Assembly: GCF_028863665.1 (NCBI RefSeq)
Contig: NZ_JARBFX010000008.1
Span: 1-64,000, forward strand
Reading direction: 5' to 3'
DNA from: Aquabacter sediminis
GTDB taxonomy: Bacteria; Pseudomonadota; Alphaproteobacteria; Rhizobiales; Xanthobacteraceae
DNA: 64,000 nt
Part shown: positions 1 to 9,299 of the stretch, in pieces
How positions within the stretch are numbered: position 1 is the stretch's first letter
Layout: the number at the start of each line of letters is the position of its first letter
Position numbers and translations under genes: made by a program
Notes under the pieces: generated by a model
The model's input: the letters and a program-made list of their open reading frames with translations, nothing else
Database searches by the model: none
What the model was told of the DNA's origin: nothing

Positions 1-353
1 CATCACCCGGCGCCTGAGCCGGCTGTCACAACATCAAGTCGTGAGAAGCATCCAGAGACGACGAACCAGCCGCTGAATTCGCGGCCGCAGCCCGTCGTTG
101 ATGGGCGGTTTATAGGACCCCCAATTTGGGGTGTCAACACAGGCTTCGCCGAAAAAATGAACGTGGCATGACGGAAACTGCCGAAAAGTTCGGCGGCTCA
201 AGGCTTCGGCCTGTGGATGGCGTGCTGTTTTTTGGGCGTCAGCCCTGGCCAACAGACGGGACTTGCGGCGAGAATCGGAATTTCCGGCCCTGCTTCGAGC
301 CCGCGTTCGCGCCCAAGCCGGCGGTGGGCAATGGGCCGTTCCCATATTCGGAG
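1..353. other. Intergenic region at left edge
   Basis: Apart from the minus-strand promoter at 109-137, no gene is supported here. A short CCCCAATTTGGGG dyad lies inside that promoter's spacer. The open frames across this stretch on both strands lack family features. Confidence 0.5.
109..137 (-). promoter_or_regulatory. Near-consensus sigma-70 promoter firing leftward
   Basis: Read on the minus strand this is TTGACA, a 17-base spacer, then TATAAA. The -35 is at 137..132 and the -10 at 114..109, a near-perfect housekeeping promoter. It would start transcription near position 100 and run off the left edge. Its target is not in the window. Such strong promoters often drive stable RNA or ribosomal operons, but that is inference. 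Confidence 0.7.
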
Positions 354-872
354 ATGGCCTTGGCGATCCGTCCTCTCGTTGTCTTCCCCGATCCGCGCCT
401 GCGCCTGGTGGCGGCCCCGGTCACCGCCTTCGATGCCGATTTGCGCGCCCTCGCGGACGACCTGCTCGACACGCTGCGCGCGGCGCCGGGCATCGGCATC
501 ACCGCGCCGCATGTGGGCGTGGCCGCGCGCGTGGTCGTCCTGGATCTTGGTTCAGGCGACCCCGACCCCGGCCATCCCGTGCGCATCCTGGTCAATCCCC
601 GCATTCTGGCGCTGTCCGGCACCCCCGTGAGCCATGTGGAAGGCTCCATTTCCATGCCCGGCATCTCGGAAGAGGTGGAGCGTCCCGCTCATGTGCGCGT
701 GGCCTACCAGGACCTTGCCGGCGCCGCGCACGAGGTCGAGGCGGACGGGCTGCTGGGCGTGTGCCTCCAGCATGAGATCGACCAATTGGACGGTCTTTTC
801 TGGCTTCAGCGCCTGTCGCGGCTGAAGCGGGACCGGGCGGTGAAACGCTTTGCCAAGATCAACGGGCGGTGA
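354..872 (+). CDS. Peptide deformylase-like protein lacking key metal ligands
   Basis: The 172-residue protein has the peptide deformylase fold signature in the usual order. The three family motifs are altered. Motif 1 reads GIGITAPHVG, where the family has GxGLAAxQ, so the conserved Gln is His. Motif 2 reads EGSIS at residues 96-100 instead of EGCxS, so the metal-binding Cys is Ser. Motif 3 reads HEIDQ at 140-144 instead of HExDH, so the second metal-binding His is Gln. The general-base Glu is kept. Two of three metal ligands are therefore missing, and ordinary Fe/Zn deformylase activity is unlikely. The start chosen here gives the usual family length; an upstream in-frame extension from 126 has no family character. 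It could be a diverged paralogue with a new role. A canonical def gene is presumably elsewhere. Confidence 0.8.
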   Translation: MALAIRPLVVFPDPRLRLVAAPVTAFDADLRALADDLLDTLRAAPGIGITAPHVGVAARVVVLDLGSGDPDPGHPVRILVNPRILALSGTPVSHVEGSISMPGISEEVERPAHVRVAYQDLAGAAHEVEADGLLGVCLQHEIDQLDGLFWLQRLSRLKRDRAVKRFAKINGR

Positions 873-955
873 GCCGTTAACCTGGCCTTCACCCTAAATG
901 ACAAAAGTTGGCATCCGGCCTGCGGCCGCCCGCCCTTTGCGAGGCCCGGCGCGCC

Positions 956-1564
956 ATGCGAAAAGAGGGAATGCCTGTTGTCTACCTTGCCGGCCCGGAG
1001 GTCTTCCGGCCCGATGCCCTCGCAGAAGGCGAGCGCCTGAAAGCCTTGTGCGTCGAGGCCGGCCTTATCGGCCTCTATCCGCTCGACGGCGCCCCGCCCG
1101 AGGGCGAGGATGCCGGGGCCATCCGCGCCCGGTGCATTGCGGGCATTGAGCAGGCCGACATTCTGGTCGCCAACATCTCCCCGTTCCGGGGCGCCCACAT
1201 GGATCCCGGCACCGCCTGGGAGATCGGCTATGCCCAGGCGCGGGGAAAGCCGGTGCACCTGTGGTCGGCCGACCGGCGGACCATGCGCGAACGCGTGCCC
1301 GCCACCTGCGGCCCCGACGGCTGGCGGGATGGCGATGGCCACCTGGTGGAGGATTTCGGCCAGGTCGAGAATCTCATGATCTGCGGGCCGGATGCCGTGG
1401 TGCATCCCAGTCCGCAGGCAGCCCTTGCGGCGGCAGCGGACGGCCTGGTCCATCCTGCACCGGTGCGGGCGGTCACGCGGCTCGACCTCGCCTTCAAGGT
1501 CGGCGTGGCCATGCTGATCGCGGCTGCGGTCAGCTTCGTGGTGCCACGCCTGATCGGCTGGTAG
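956..1564 (+). CDS. Nucleoside 2-deoxyribosyltransferase-like protein with C-terminal membrane segment
   Basis: The 202-residue protein begins with the family strand VYLAGPEVF. It carries ADILVANISPFRGAHMDPGT followed by AWEIG, the motif that holds the catalytic Glu of nucleoside 2-deoxyribosyltransferases, which swap bases on deoxyribonucleosides. A hydrophobic stretch near residues 175-198 (VGVAMLIAAAVSFVV) looks like a C-terminal membrane anchor, which is unusual for this normally soluble family. GAGG at 941-944 supports the 956 start. An ATG at 971 is the alternative, with AGAGGGA directly abutting it. The gene is convergent with the Sel1-repeat gene, the stops being 12 bases apart. The true substrate is unknown. 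Confidence 0.75.
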   Translation: MRKEGMPVVYLAGPEVFRPDALAEGERLKALCVEAGLIGLYPLDGAPPEGEDAGAIRARCIAGIEQADILVANISPFRGAHMDPGTAWEIGYAQARGKPVHLWSADRRTMRERVPATCGPDGWRDGDGHLVEDFGQVENLMICGPDAVVHPSPQAALAAAADGLVHPAPVRAVTRLDLAFKVGVAMLIAAAVSFVVPRLIGW

Positions 1565-1576
1565 CGCCCCTCGTCC

Positions 1577-2716
1577 TCAGGGAGTCTGGAGCGCGGCGGC
1601 ACCGGGGGTGGTGACCGCCCATTTGCGGGCGATGGCTTCCGCGTTGCGCCGCTCCTCCGGGGTCAGGGCGGAGACCACCCCGTCCAGATAGACATCACCC
1701 AGGCCGCGGCTCTTGGCGAGCAGATGCCAGCTGGCGGCAGCGGACTTGTCCTGCGGCACGCCGCGCCCCACGGAGAGCAGGCGGGCATAGCGGTTCTGGG
1801 CGATGGCGTTGCCATTCAGCGCGGCCTTGCGGAACAAGAGCGCGGCGGCCTGCTCGTCCTTGGGCACGCCATCGCCATTGAACAAGGCGATGGCCAGCTC
1901 CACCTGTGCGGTCACATGGTCCTGCAAGGCGGCGGCGGCCAGCAGGCGGATGCCTTCCGGCTTGTTTGGGGCCACGCCATTGCCCTCGCGCAGCAGGACG
2001 GACAGGGCATATTGGGCATCGGAGACGCCCGCGTCGGAGGCCTGCTTGAACCAGGTGGCGGCCGTGCTCACCTCGGGCGGCACGCCCCGCCCCTGGAGAT
2101 AGAGCAGACCCAGATTATAGGCGGCGGCTGAATGCCCCTTGCGGGCGGCCTTCTCGAACCAGCTGGCGGCCTCGATGTCGCTCTGCGGCACGCCCTGCCC
2201 GGTCAGGCTCGCCATGCCCAGCGCGAACATGGCGTTGGTGTCGCCGTCCGCCGCCGCGCGGCGATAATAATCGGCCGCCTTGACGGGATCATAGGGCACG
2301 CCGAAGCCCCGGGAATAAAGCTCACCCAGAAGGGTGAGGGCGGCCGGGTCCTTCCCCGCTTCCAGGCGCTTCACCGCCTCCTGGGCGGCGGTGATGTAGT
2401 GGCCGGCCTGGTAGGCGCCGAACGCCACGTCGCCCCGCGCCGGGCCGGTGGAGGGGGTGGGAACCGCCAGGTTGGGCAAGGTGGGCTTGGCCGCCAGCGG
2501 CACGGTGGTGCTGGGCACGCCAGGGACCTGCGGCAAGGCGGGATAGGCCGAGGGCGGCGGCTGGATGGTCTGGCTCTGCACGGGGATGCCGGCCGGCTTG
2601 TCCATGGGCGCCGGTGTCTGGGCGCGGGCGGGCGCGGCGAGGGCGGGCATCGCCATGAACAGCGCCGCGAGGACGCGCGCGGTGGGCGCGGACAGCGGAA
2701 CGAGGCGACCGGTCAT
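1577..2716 (-). CDS. Sel1-repeat (SEL1/TPR-like) exported protein
   Basis: The 379-residue protein starts with a signal-peptide-like segment (hydrophobic LAALFMAMPALAAPARA) and a Pro-rich linker. From about residue 110 it is a run of Sel1 repeats with the A..G...A...LG..Y..G.GV pattern, for example FALGMASLTGQGVPQSD and YNLGLLYLQGRGVPPEV. Sel1 repeats are alpha-helical scaffolds for protein-protein contacts, here probably periplasmic. The ATG overlaps the stop of the upstream ThiE-like gene (ATGA), so the two are translationally coupled. The partner is unknown. Confidence 0.85.
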   Translation of the reverse strand: MTGRLVPLSAPTARVLAALFMAMPALAAPARAQTPAPMDKPAGIPVQSQTIQPPPSAYPALPQVPGVPSTTVPLAAKPTLPNLAVPTPSTGPARGDVAFGAYQAGHYITAAQEAVKRLEAGKDPAALTLLGELYSRGFGVPYDPVKAADYYRRAAADGDTNAMFALGMASLTGQGVPQSDIEAASWFEKAARKGHSAAAYNLGLLYLQGRGVPPEVSTAATWFKQASDAGVSDAQYALSVLLREGNGVAPNKPEGIRLLAAAALQDHVTAQVELAIALFNGDGVPKDEQAAALLFRKAALNGNAIAQNRYARLLSVGRGVPQDKSAAASWHLLAKSRGLGDVYLDGVVSALTPEERRNAEAIARKWAVTTPGAAALQTP

Positions 2717-3354
2717 GGCACCGCCTGCATGGGGCGGGCGGCGTCCGCCACCCGGGCATCGATGCGGGCAATGGCGGCGGCGGCCTCCGCCTGCGCCAGC
2801 CAGTCCCCGGAGAGGGCGACGAAATCCGCGCCTGCCTCTGCCAGCGCCACGGCCTCGGCCTCGGTCTCTGCCACGCCCACGCACGGCACCTCGAACAGGT
2901 CCGCCCACCAGCCGACCAGGTCCAGCGTCTGCTCGAACGGGAGGCCGGCATCGCCAAACAGCACATAATCGGCCCCGCCCTCGCCCGCTTCCATGGCGGA
3001 ATGGCGGGTGGTGAGGCCGCCGGCACCGGCGATGAAATCGGGCTTCAGGCGCTTGACCGCCGCCTGGAAGGCAGGCTGGCCGCGCAGATGGGCACCGTCC
3101 GCATGGAGATCCGCCACCAGCTCGGGCAGGCCCTCGAGCAACAAGGCGGCGCCGGCCGCCTGGACCGGGCCGGCCAAGTCAGCCAGACGCCGGGCCTCGT
3201 CCGGCAGGGGAGCGGCGCCGGGCCGGGTGTCGCTGCGGGCCACCACGGCGGCCACGTCGCCGGCCTCCACCAGCGCGGCGATGGTGGCCGGCGAAACGGC
3301 GGGCGGCAGGAGCAGCATCAGCCGGGCCCGGTCTTCGGGCGATGTGTTCGTCAT
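2713..3354 (-). CDS. Thiamine phosphate synthase family protein (ThiE/TenI-like)
   Basis: The 213-residue protein has the TIM-barrel pattern of the ThiE/TenI family. TTRHSAMEAGEGGADYVLFG corresponds to the S.HS..EA..GADYv.fG motif that binds the HMP-pyrophosphate/thiazole phosphate substrates. The rest is divergent from well-studied ThiE (for example HLRGQPAF where HLGQxD is usual), so genuine synthase activity is uncertain. No other thiamine gene is nearby. It is translationally coupled to the downstream Sel1 protein and follows the aldolase gene, an arrangement I recall from other Hyphomicrobiales. Confidence 0.75.
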   Translation of the reverse strand: MTNTSPEDRARLMLLLPPAVSPATIAALVEAGDVAAVVARSDTRPGAAPLPDEARRLADLAGPVQAAGAALLLEGLPELVADLHADGAHLRGQPAFQAAVKRLKPDFIAGAGGLTTRHSAMEAGEGGADYVLFGDAGLPFEQTLDLVGWWADLFEVPCVGVAETEAEAVALAEAGADFVALSGDWLAQAEAAAAIARIDARVADAARPMQAVP

Positions 3355-3530
3355 GGGTCGTGCGCGGTCCGCGTCCTGGTGCTGATGCCGGAATCGATGG
3401 GGCACCGATCCTTCAGGTTCCTATAGGGCCAGAGCCCGAAAGGCTCCAGAGCGTGGCGCCATCGGGCGACAGGAAGCCGGCGAAAACGCGGCGCGCCCCT
3501 TCCGGTGGGGAAGAAGGACGGCCGAAGGGC

Positions 3531-3565
3531 AAAAAGAAACCCGCCGCGCCGGAGGGCGCAGCGGG
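3531..3565 (-). terminator. Intrinsic terminator after the aldolase gene
   Basis: On the minus strand an 11-base stem with one mismatch (CCCGCTGCGCC / GGCGCGGCGGG, loop CTCC) is followed by TTTCTTTTT. It lies about 90 bases past the fba stop and separates it from the thiE-like gene. Confidence 0.8.
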
Positions 3566-3570
3566 CGATG

Positions 3571-3621
3571 ATGGGAGACGAGCTTGGATGGGAGACGGGC
3601 TTGGATGGGAGACGGGCCTGA
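3571..3621. repeat. Three 17-bp tandem repeats
   Basis: Three head-to-tail copies of ATGGGAGACGRGCYTGR lie at 3571-3587, 3588-3604 and 3605-3621, between the two hairpins downstream of fba. The copies differ at a few positions. No function is evident. Confidence 0.75.
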
Positions 3622-3625
3622 GACC

Positions 3626-3648
3626 GGCGCCGGCACAGGGCCGGCGCC
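3626..3648 (-). terminator. GC-rich hairpin directly after fba
   Basis: A perfect 9-base stem (GGCGCCGGC / GCCGGCGCC, loop ACAGG) starts 8 bases past the aldolase stop. It has no T tract, so it may stabilise the 3' end rather than terminate by itself; the better terminator is at 3531-3565. Confidence 0.45.
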
Positions 3649-3655
3649 GCCGGGC

Positions 3656-4681
3656 TCACGCCGCCTTCTTTTCCTCGGTCGCCGACCACTGGCCGAGGGC
3701 GGCCAGCGAGTTCATGCGCGCGCGGTGGGTGAAGGCGGCCTGGGCGGCGGCCACGTTCTCGGCCTTGCCGGACCACGCCTTCTGGGGCGCGGCCTGGAGG
3801 GCGCGGCCGTAGGAATAGGTGAGCTTCCAGGGCAGGCCGCCCAGCTTCACCATGGCGTCGAGGTGGGCGGTGGCCTCCTCGTCGGACTGGCCGCCGGACA
3901 GGAAGGCGATGCCGGGCACGGAGGACGGCACGCAGGCCTTCAGCACGCGCACGGTCTTCTCGGCCACTTCCTCGACCGAGGCCTTCTTGGCGGACTTCTT
4001 GCCCGGCACGATCATGTTGGGCTTCAGCACCATGCCTTCGAGGCGGACGCGCTGGTAGTACAGCTCCTCGAACACGGTCTTCAGCGTCCACTCGGTGACC
4101 GCATAGCAGCGCTCGATGTCATGGTCGCCGTCCATGAGGACTTCCGGCTCCACGATCGGGACGATGTTGTTTTCCTGGCAGAGCGCCGCATAGCGGGCCA
4201 GCGCATGGGCGTTGGCGCGGATGGCGGTGTAGCTGGGAATGTCGGCGGCGATGTCGATCACGCCGCGCCACTTCGCGAAACGCGCGCCCAGCTTGTAATA
4301 CTCCTTCAGCCGGCCGCCGAGGCCGTCGAGGCCCTCGGTGATGGTCTCGCCGGGGCAGAAGGCCATGGGCTTGGCGCCCGCATCCACCTTGATGCCGGGG
4401 ATGGAGCCGGCGGCGGTGATGAGGTCCACCAGCGGGGTGCCATCCTTGGCCTTCTGGCGGATGGTCTCGTCGAACAGGATCACGCCGGAAATATAGTCCT
4501 GCATGGCCTGGGAGGTGCGGAACATCAGCTCGCGATAGTCGCGGCGGTTGTCCTCGGTGTTCACGACGCCGATGGCATCGAAGCGCTTCTGGATGGTGCC
4601 GGTGCTCTCGTCGGCAGCCAGGATCCCCTTGCCGTCAGCCACCATCTTCTGCGCAATCGCGTCGAGCTCAGCAGCGCTCAT
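3656..4681 (-). CDS. fba: Class I fructose-bisphosphate aldolase
   Basis: The 341-residue protein is a class I (Schiff-base) aldolase. It interconverts fructose 1,6-bisphosphate with dihydroxyacetone phosphate and glyceraldehyde 3-phosphate. Family signatures include GKGILAADESTGTIQKRF at the N-terminus, the WRGVIDI strand, the GMVLKPNMIVPGK segment with the Schiff-base Lys, and the C-terminal LSGGQSDEEAT. The length is normal for the family. It is the last gene of the tkt-gap-pgk-fba block, 76 bases after pgk, and serves glycolysis/gluconeogenesis and possibly a Calvin cycle. Bacteria often use the class II enzyme, so the class I type is worth noting. Confidence 0.95.
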   Translation of the reverse strand: MSAAELDAIAQKMVADGKGILAADESTGTIQKRFDAIGVVNTEDNRRDYRELMFRTSQAMQDYISGVILFDETIRQKAKDGTPLVDLITAAGSIPGIKVDAGAKPMAFCPGETITEGLDGLGGRLKEYYKLGARFAKWRGVIDIAADIPSYTAIRANAHALARYAALCQENNIVPIVEPEVLMDGDHDIERCYAVTEWTLKTVFEELYYQRVRLEGMVLKPNMIVPGKKSAKKASVEEVAEKTVRVLKACVPSSVPGIAFLSGGQSDEEATAHLDAMVKLGGLPWKLTYSYGRALQAAPQKAWSGKAENVAAAQAAFTHRARMNSLAALGQWSATEEKKAA

Positions 4682-4757
4682 CTGTCTTCACCCCTCTGTT
4701 GGGAAACCGGGCCGCAGCCCGTTCGATTTCAAGTCTGATCAGGATCAAACGGAGGTC

Positions 4758-5948
4758 TCAGCGCCGCAGCGCCTCGACCCCCGGCAGGGCCTTGCCCTCG
4801 AGCCATTCCAGGAACGCGCCACCCGCCGTGGACACGTAGGAGAAGTCTCCCGCCGCGCCGGCATGGTTGAGCGCCGCCACCGTGTCGCCGCCGCCGGCGA
4901 CCGAGAGCAGGCGCCCGGCCTTGGTGGCTTCCGCCACCGCCCGCGCCACCGCCACCGTGGCGGCATCGAAAGGCGGAAGCTCGAAGGCACCGAAGGGGCC
5001 GTTCCAGACCACCGTCTTCACCTGGCCGAGCTTCTCCTTGACCCGGGCCACGGTCGCCGGGCCGGCATCCAGGATCATCTCGTCCGCCTTCACGTCGTCG
5101 AGGCCGACCACGCGATGGGGGGCATGGGCCTTGAACTCGGTGGTCACCACCGCGTCCACCGGCAGGATGATCTCGCAGCCGCGGGCCGCGGCCTTTTCCA
5201 TGATGTCGCGCGCGGTGGCGGCGAGGTCATGCTCGCACAAGGACTTGCCGACCGTGTGACCCTGGGCCGCGAGGAAGGTGTTGGCCATGCCGCCGCCAAT
5301 GACGATCACGTCCACCTTGGCGGTGAGATTGCCCAGCAGTTCCAGCTTGGTGGACACCTTGGCGCCGCCCACCACCGCCAGCACCGGGCGCTCGGGCGCT
5401 TCCAGCGCCTTGGTCAGGGCATCGAGCTCGGACTGCATGGAGCGACCGGCAAAGGCCGGCAGCTTGTGGGCCAGCCCCTCGGTGGAGGCATGGGCGCGGT
5501 GGGCGGTGGAGAAGGCGTCGTTCACATAGAGGTCGCCCAGCTGGGCGAGCTCGGACACGAAGTCCGGCGCGTTCTTTTCCTCGCCCGCATAGAAACGGGT
5601 GTTTTCCAGCAGCAGCACGTCGCCATTGGCGAGGCCGTCGACCGCCTTGCGGGCCTCGGGGCCGACGCAATCGTCGAAGAAGTTCACCGGCCGGCCGAGC
5701 CGGGCCGAGAGCGCCGGCACGACGGGGGCCAGGGACTGGCTGGCATCGCGGCCCTTGGGCCGGCCGAAATGGGCGAGCAGGATGGCCCGCCCGCCCTTCT
5801 CGGAAATGGTGCGCAGAGTGGGGAGGATCGCCTGGATCCGGGTGTCGTCGGTGACGCGCCCGGCATCCATGGGCACGTTCAGGTCCACCCGGACCAGGAC
5901 GCGCTTGCCGGCGAGATCCGCGTCATCGAGGGTGCGGAAAGCGGTCAT
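4758..5948 (-). CDS. pgk: Phosphoglycerate kinase
   Basis: The 396-residue cytosolic enzyme transfers phosphate between 1,3-bisphosphoglycerate and ADP. Signature segments are [12 protein letters not shown] near residue 15, the [11 protein letters not shown] phosphoglycerate-binding strand, the nucleotide-site [11 protein letters not shown] and the C-terminal [16 protein letters not shown]. The length is normal. It starts 21 bases past the gap stop, consistent with one operon gap-pgk-fba. Confidence 0.97.
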   Translation of the reverse strand: MTAFRTLDDADLAGKRVLVRVDLNVPMDAGRVTDDTRIQAILPTLRTISEKGGRAILLAHFGRPKGRDASQSLAPVVPALSARLGRPVNFFDDCVGPEARKAVDGLANGDVLLLENTRFYAGEEKNAPDFVSELAQLGDLYVNDAFSTAHRAHASTEGLAHKLPAFAGRSMQSELDALTKALEAPERPVLAVVGGAKVSTKLELLGNLTAKVDVIVIGGGMANTFLAAQGHTVGKSLCEHDLAATARDIMEKAAARGCEIILPVDAVVTTEFKAHAPHRVVGLDDVKADEMILDAGPATVARVKEKLGQVKTVVWNGPFGAFELPPFDAATVAVARAVAEATKAGRLLSVAGGGDTVAALNHAGAAGDFSYVSTAGGAFLEWLEGKALPGVEALRR

Positions 5949-5969
5949 GATGGCGCCCTCCCCGTCCGA

Positions 5970-6977
5970 TCAACCGAGCTTGCCGAGGGCGACCGCGGTG
6001 TCGGACATGCGGTTCGAGAAGCCCCACTCGTTATCATACCAGGACATCACACGCACCAGCGTACCATCCATGACCTTGGTCTGGTCCATGTGGAAGGTGG
6101 AGGAGTGCGGGTCGTGGTTGAAGTCGATGGAGACGTTGGGCTGCTCCGTATAGCCCAACACGCCCTTCAGCTCGCCGTCCGCCGCCGCCTTGATGGCGGC
6201 GTTGATCTCGGCGACCGTGGTGGGGCGCTTGGCCACGAACTTCAGGTCGATGACCGACACGTTCGGGGTGGGCACGCGGATGGACACACCGTCCAGCTTG
6301 CCGTTCAGCTCGGGCAGGACGAGGCCCACCGCCTTGGCGGCACCGGTGGAGGTGGGGATCATGGACAGGGCCGCCGCGCGGGCGCGGTAGAGGTCCTTGT
6401 GCACCTGGTCCAGCGAGGGCTGGTCATTGGTGTAGGAGTGCACGGTGGTCATGAAGCCGCGCTCGATGCCGACCGCGTCATTCAGCACCTTGGCCACGGG
6501 GGCGAGGCAGTTGGTGGTGCAGGAGGCGTTGGACACCACCACATGGTCGGCGGTGAGCTTCTGGTGGTTCACGCCATAGACGACCGTGATGTCGGCACCA
6601 TCGGCAGGCGCCGATACGAGCACGCGGCGGGCGCCGGCGGTCAGGTGGGCCGAGGCCTTGTCCTTCGACGTGAAGATGCCCGTGCATTCCAGGGCGATGT
6701 CGACGCCGAGATCCTTGTGGGGCAGCTGGGCGGGATCGCGCACGGCGGTGACCTTGATGCGGTTCTCGCCGATCACGAGCGTGTCGCCGTCCACCGTCAC
6801 GGTGGCGGGGAAGCGGCCGTGCACGCTGTCGAAGCGCAGGAGGTGGGCATTGGTCTCGACCGGGGCGAGGTCGTTGATGGCCACCACCTGGATGTCGGTG
6901 CGCCCCGATTCGATGATGGCGCGCAGCACGTTGCGCCCGATGCGACCGAATCCGTTGATGGCCACCTTCACCGTCAT
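5970..6977 (-). CDS. gap: Glyceraldehyde-3-phosphate dehydrogenase (type I)
   Basis: The 335-residue protein has the NAD(P)-binding start [18 protein letters not shown] and the catalytic Cys in [17 protein letters not shown]. It oxidises and phosphorylates glyceraldehyde 3-phosphate to 1,3-bisphosphoglycerate. The start at 6977 has a strong ribosome site (GGAGGAAGAC) directly upstream; a longer frame to 7055 has no homology character. It sits between tkt and pgk. Confidence 0.96.
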   Translation of the reverse strand: MTVKVAINGFGRIGRNVLRAIIESGRTDIQVVAINDLAPVETNAHLLRFDSVHGRFPATVTVDGDTLVIGENRIKVTAVRDPAQLPHKDLGVDIALECTGIFTSKDKASAHLTAGARRVLVSAPADGADITVVYGVNHQKLTADHVVVSNASCTTNCLAPVAKVLNDAVGIERGFMTTVHSYTNDQPSLDQVHKDLYRARAAALSMIPTSTGAAKAVGLVLPELNGKLDGVSIRVPTPNVSVIDLKFVAKRPTTVAEINAAIKAAADGELKGVLGYTEQPNVSIDFNHDPHSSTFHMDQTKVMDGTLVRVMSWYDNEWGFSNRMSDTAVALGKLG

Positions 6978-7100
6978 GTCTTCCTCCATGTGCCCGCCCT
7001 CAAGGCCAGCCGTCCGATTATCGATCCCGCGGGCGCATCTGGCGCGCCCTCTCACATGCGAAAGCGGCCGGAGCCCGAAGGCCCGGCCGCCTCTTGAACC

Positions 7101-9092
7101 TCAGTCCTGCTTCAGCTGCGCCAGCGCAGCATCGGCAACCGCCTCTGGCGTAATGCCGAAATGCTTGAAAAGTTCCTTGGCCGGGGCGCTCGCACCGAAG
7201 CTGGACATGCCGATAAAAGCCGCATCCGAGCCGATAATGGCGTCCCAGCCCATGCGGATGGCCGCTTCCACGCCCACCTTGGCGGGCGCGGTGCCGATCA
7301 CGGCGGCGCGCTCGGAAGCGGGGCGGGCGAGGAACAGCTCGAACGAAGGCACCGACACCACGCGGGTGGGCACGCCCTTGTCTTCCAGCAGCTTGCGCGC
7401 GGCCATGGCGAGCGAGACCTCGGAGCCGCTGGCGAACAGCGAGACCTGCGCCTCCCCGGAGGCGGGAGCGATCTCATAGGCGCCTTCGGCGACGCGGTTG
7501 GCCGCATCCGCCTGCCGCAGGATCGGCAGGTTCTGGCGCGAGAGGATGAGCGCGCTCGGCCGGTCCTTGGCGTTCAGCGCGATCTCCCAGCACTCGGCGG
7601 TCTCCACCGTGTCGCAGGGACGCAGCACCAGGAGGCCGGGAATGGCACGCAGCGCCGCCAGATGCTCCACCGGCTGATGGGTGGGGCCGTCTTCGCCCAG
7701 GCCAATGGAATCGTGGGTGAGCACATGGATCACCCGCTCGCCCATGAGCGCAGCGAGGCGGATGGCCGGGCGGGAATAGTCGGAGAACACCAGGAAGGTG
7801 CCGGAATAGGGAATGACGCCGCCATGGAGGGCGAGGCCGTTCATGGCGGCGGCCATGCCGTGCTCGCGCACGCCCCAATGCACGAAGGTGCCGGAGAAGT
7901 CATCGGGCGTGACCGAGGTCTGGCCCTTGGCGCGGGTGTTGTTGGAGCCGGTGAGATCCGCCGAGCCGCCGAGCATTTCCGGCACCGCCACGGTGATGGC
8001 GTCCAGCGTGATCTCGGAGGACTTGCGGGTGGCCACGGCGCCACCTTCGGCCGCCGCCTTCTCCTTCACCGCGCGGATAGCGGCGGCAAGCGCCTGCGCC
8101 GGCAGCTCGCCGGCGATGCGGCGCAGGAACTCAGCCTTCTTGTCTGCGGGGAGGGCATCGACGCGGCCTTCCCACTGCGCGCGGGGCGCGGCGGCGCGGG
8201 CGGTCGCCTCGGCCCAGGCCTGCGCCACGTCGGCGGGAATTTCGAACGCGCCGGCTTCCCAATTGAGGGCCTTGCGGGTCGCCTCGATCTCGGCGGCGCC
8301 CAGGGGCGAGCCGTGGGACTTCTCGGAGCCGGCCTTGGCGGGCGAGCCGAAGCCTATGGTGGTGCGGCAGGCGATCAGGCTCGGCGTGCCCGTCGCCTTG
8401 GCGGCGACGATGGCCGCAAAGATGGCGTCGGGATCATGCCCGTCCACGCGGGTCACGTCCCAGCCGGAGGCGGCAAAGCGGGCCAGCTGGTCGGTGGAGC
8501 CGGACAGCGAGGTGGCGCCATCGATGGAGATGCGGTTGTCATCCCACAGGACGATCAGCTTGCCGAGCTTCAGATGGCCGGCGAGCTCCACCGCCTCCTG
8601 GCTGATGCCTTCCATGAGGTCGCCATCGGAGGCGAGCACGAAGGTGTGGTGATCCACCACCTCGGCCCCGAAGCGGGCGGCCATCAGGCGCTCGCCCATG
8701 GCAAATCCCACCGCGGTGGCGATGCCCTGGCCGAGCGGGCCGGTGGTGGTCTCGATGCCGGTGGTGACGAAATTCTCAGGATGGCCGGGGGTGAGCGAGC
8801 CGAGCTGGCGGAATCGCTTGAGCTCCTCGATGGTCACGTCCTTGAAGCCGGTCAGGTGCAACAGCGCATAAAGCAGCATGGAGCCGTGGCCGGCCGACAG
8901 GATGAAGCGATCGCGGTCCGCCCATTTGGGGGCGGAGGGATCGAACTTCAGGACCTTCGAGAACAGGACGGTGGCGATGTCGGCCGCCCCCATGGGCAGG
9001 CCCGGATGGCCGGAATTGGCGGCCTCGACCGCATCCATGGCAAGGAACCGGATGGCGTTCGCCATGCGGTCATGCTGAGTTCGGCTGGCCAT
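7101..9092 (-). CDS. tkt: Transketolase
   Basis: The 663-residue, thiamine-diphosphate-dependent enzyme moves two-carbon units in the pentose phosphate pathway and Calvin cycle. It shows the N-terminal [14 protein letters not shown], the ThDP/metal-binding DGDLMEG, then [20 protein letters not shown] in the pyrimidine domain and the C-terminal domain ending near residue 660. The start was chosen at [16 protein letters not shown], the usual N-terminus. It heads the tkt-gap-pgk-fba block; the 200-base gap upstream should hold its promoter. Confidence 0.96.
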   Translation of the reverse strand: MASRTQHDRMANAIRFLAMDAVEAANSGHPGLPMGAADIATVLFSKVLKFDPSAPKWADRDRFILSAGHGSMLLYALLHLTGFKDVTIEELKRFRQLGSLTPGHPENFVTTGIETTTGPLGQGIATAVGFAMGERLMAARFGAEVVDHHTFVLASDGDLMEGISQEAVELAGHLKLGKLIVLWDDNRISIDGATSLSGSTDQLARFAASGWDVTRVDGHDPDAIFAAIVAAKATGTPSLIACRTTIGFGSPAKAGSEKSHGSPLGAAEIEATRKALNWEAGAFEIPADVAQAWAEATARAAAPRAQWEGRVDALPADKKAEFLRRIAGELPAQALAAAIRAVKEKAAAEGGAVATRKSSEITLDAITVAVPEMLGGSADLTGSNNTRAKGQTSVTPDDFSGTFVHWGVREHGMAAAMNGLALHGGVIPYSGTFLVFSDYSRPAIRLAALMGERVIHVLTHDSIGLGEDGPTHQPVEHLAALRAIPGLLVLRPCDTVETAECWEIALNAKDRPSALILSRQNLPILRQADAANRVAEGAYEIAPASGEAQVSLFASGSEVSLAMAARKLLEDKGVPTRVVSVPSFELFLARPASERAAVIGTAPAKVGVEAAIRMGWDAIIGSDAAFIGMSSFGASAPAKELFKHFGITPEAVADAALAQLKQD

Positions 9093-9299
9093 TCGGGACG
9101 TTTCTCCGGCGCGCACGCGCGCTGTCTTCAACCACGAGACGGGGCGCGGCCGGTCCGGCCATGCCCCAGCGGCGGCAGTGATAGCAGCGCCGCTCGGGGT
9201 GTCAAACGCAGCACGGGCCGAACGTCAAGCCCATCTTTTCGCAAGATGCCGCGCCGCATGGTCACGCGCTGCGGCGCAACGTGGCATTTCAGCCTGTCC

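Noticed and set aside
126-353. N-terminal extension of the deformylase-like protein
   Set aside because: The extra 76 residues have no homology character; the family length is met from the ATG at 354.
3571-3621. CRISPR-like short repeats
   Set aside because: Three contiguous 17-bp units without spacers are a simple tandem repeat.
4548-7097. Very long plus-strand frame (849 codons) across the pgk/gap region
   Set aside because: It is the antisense shadow of pgk and gap, which are beyond doubt; high GC makes such frames common.
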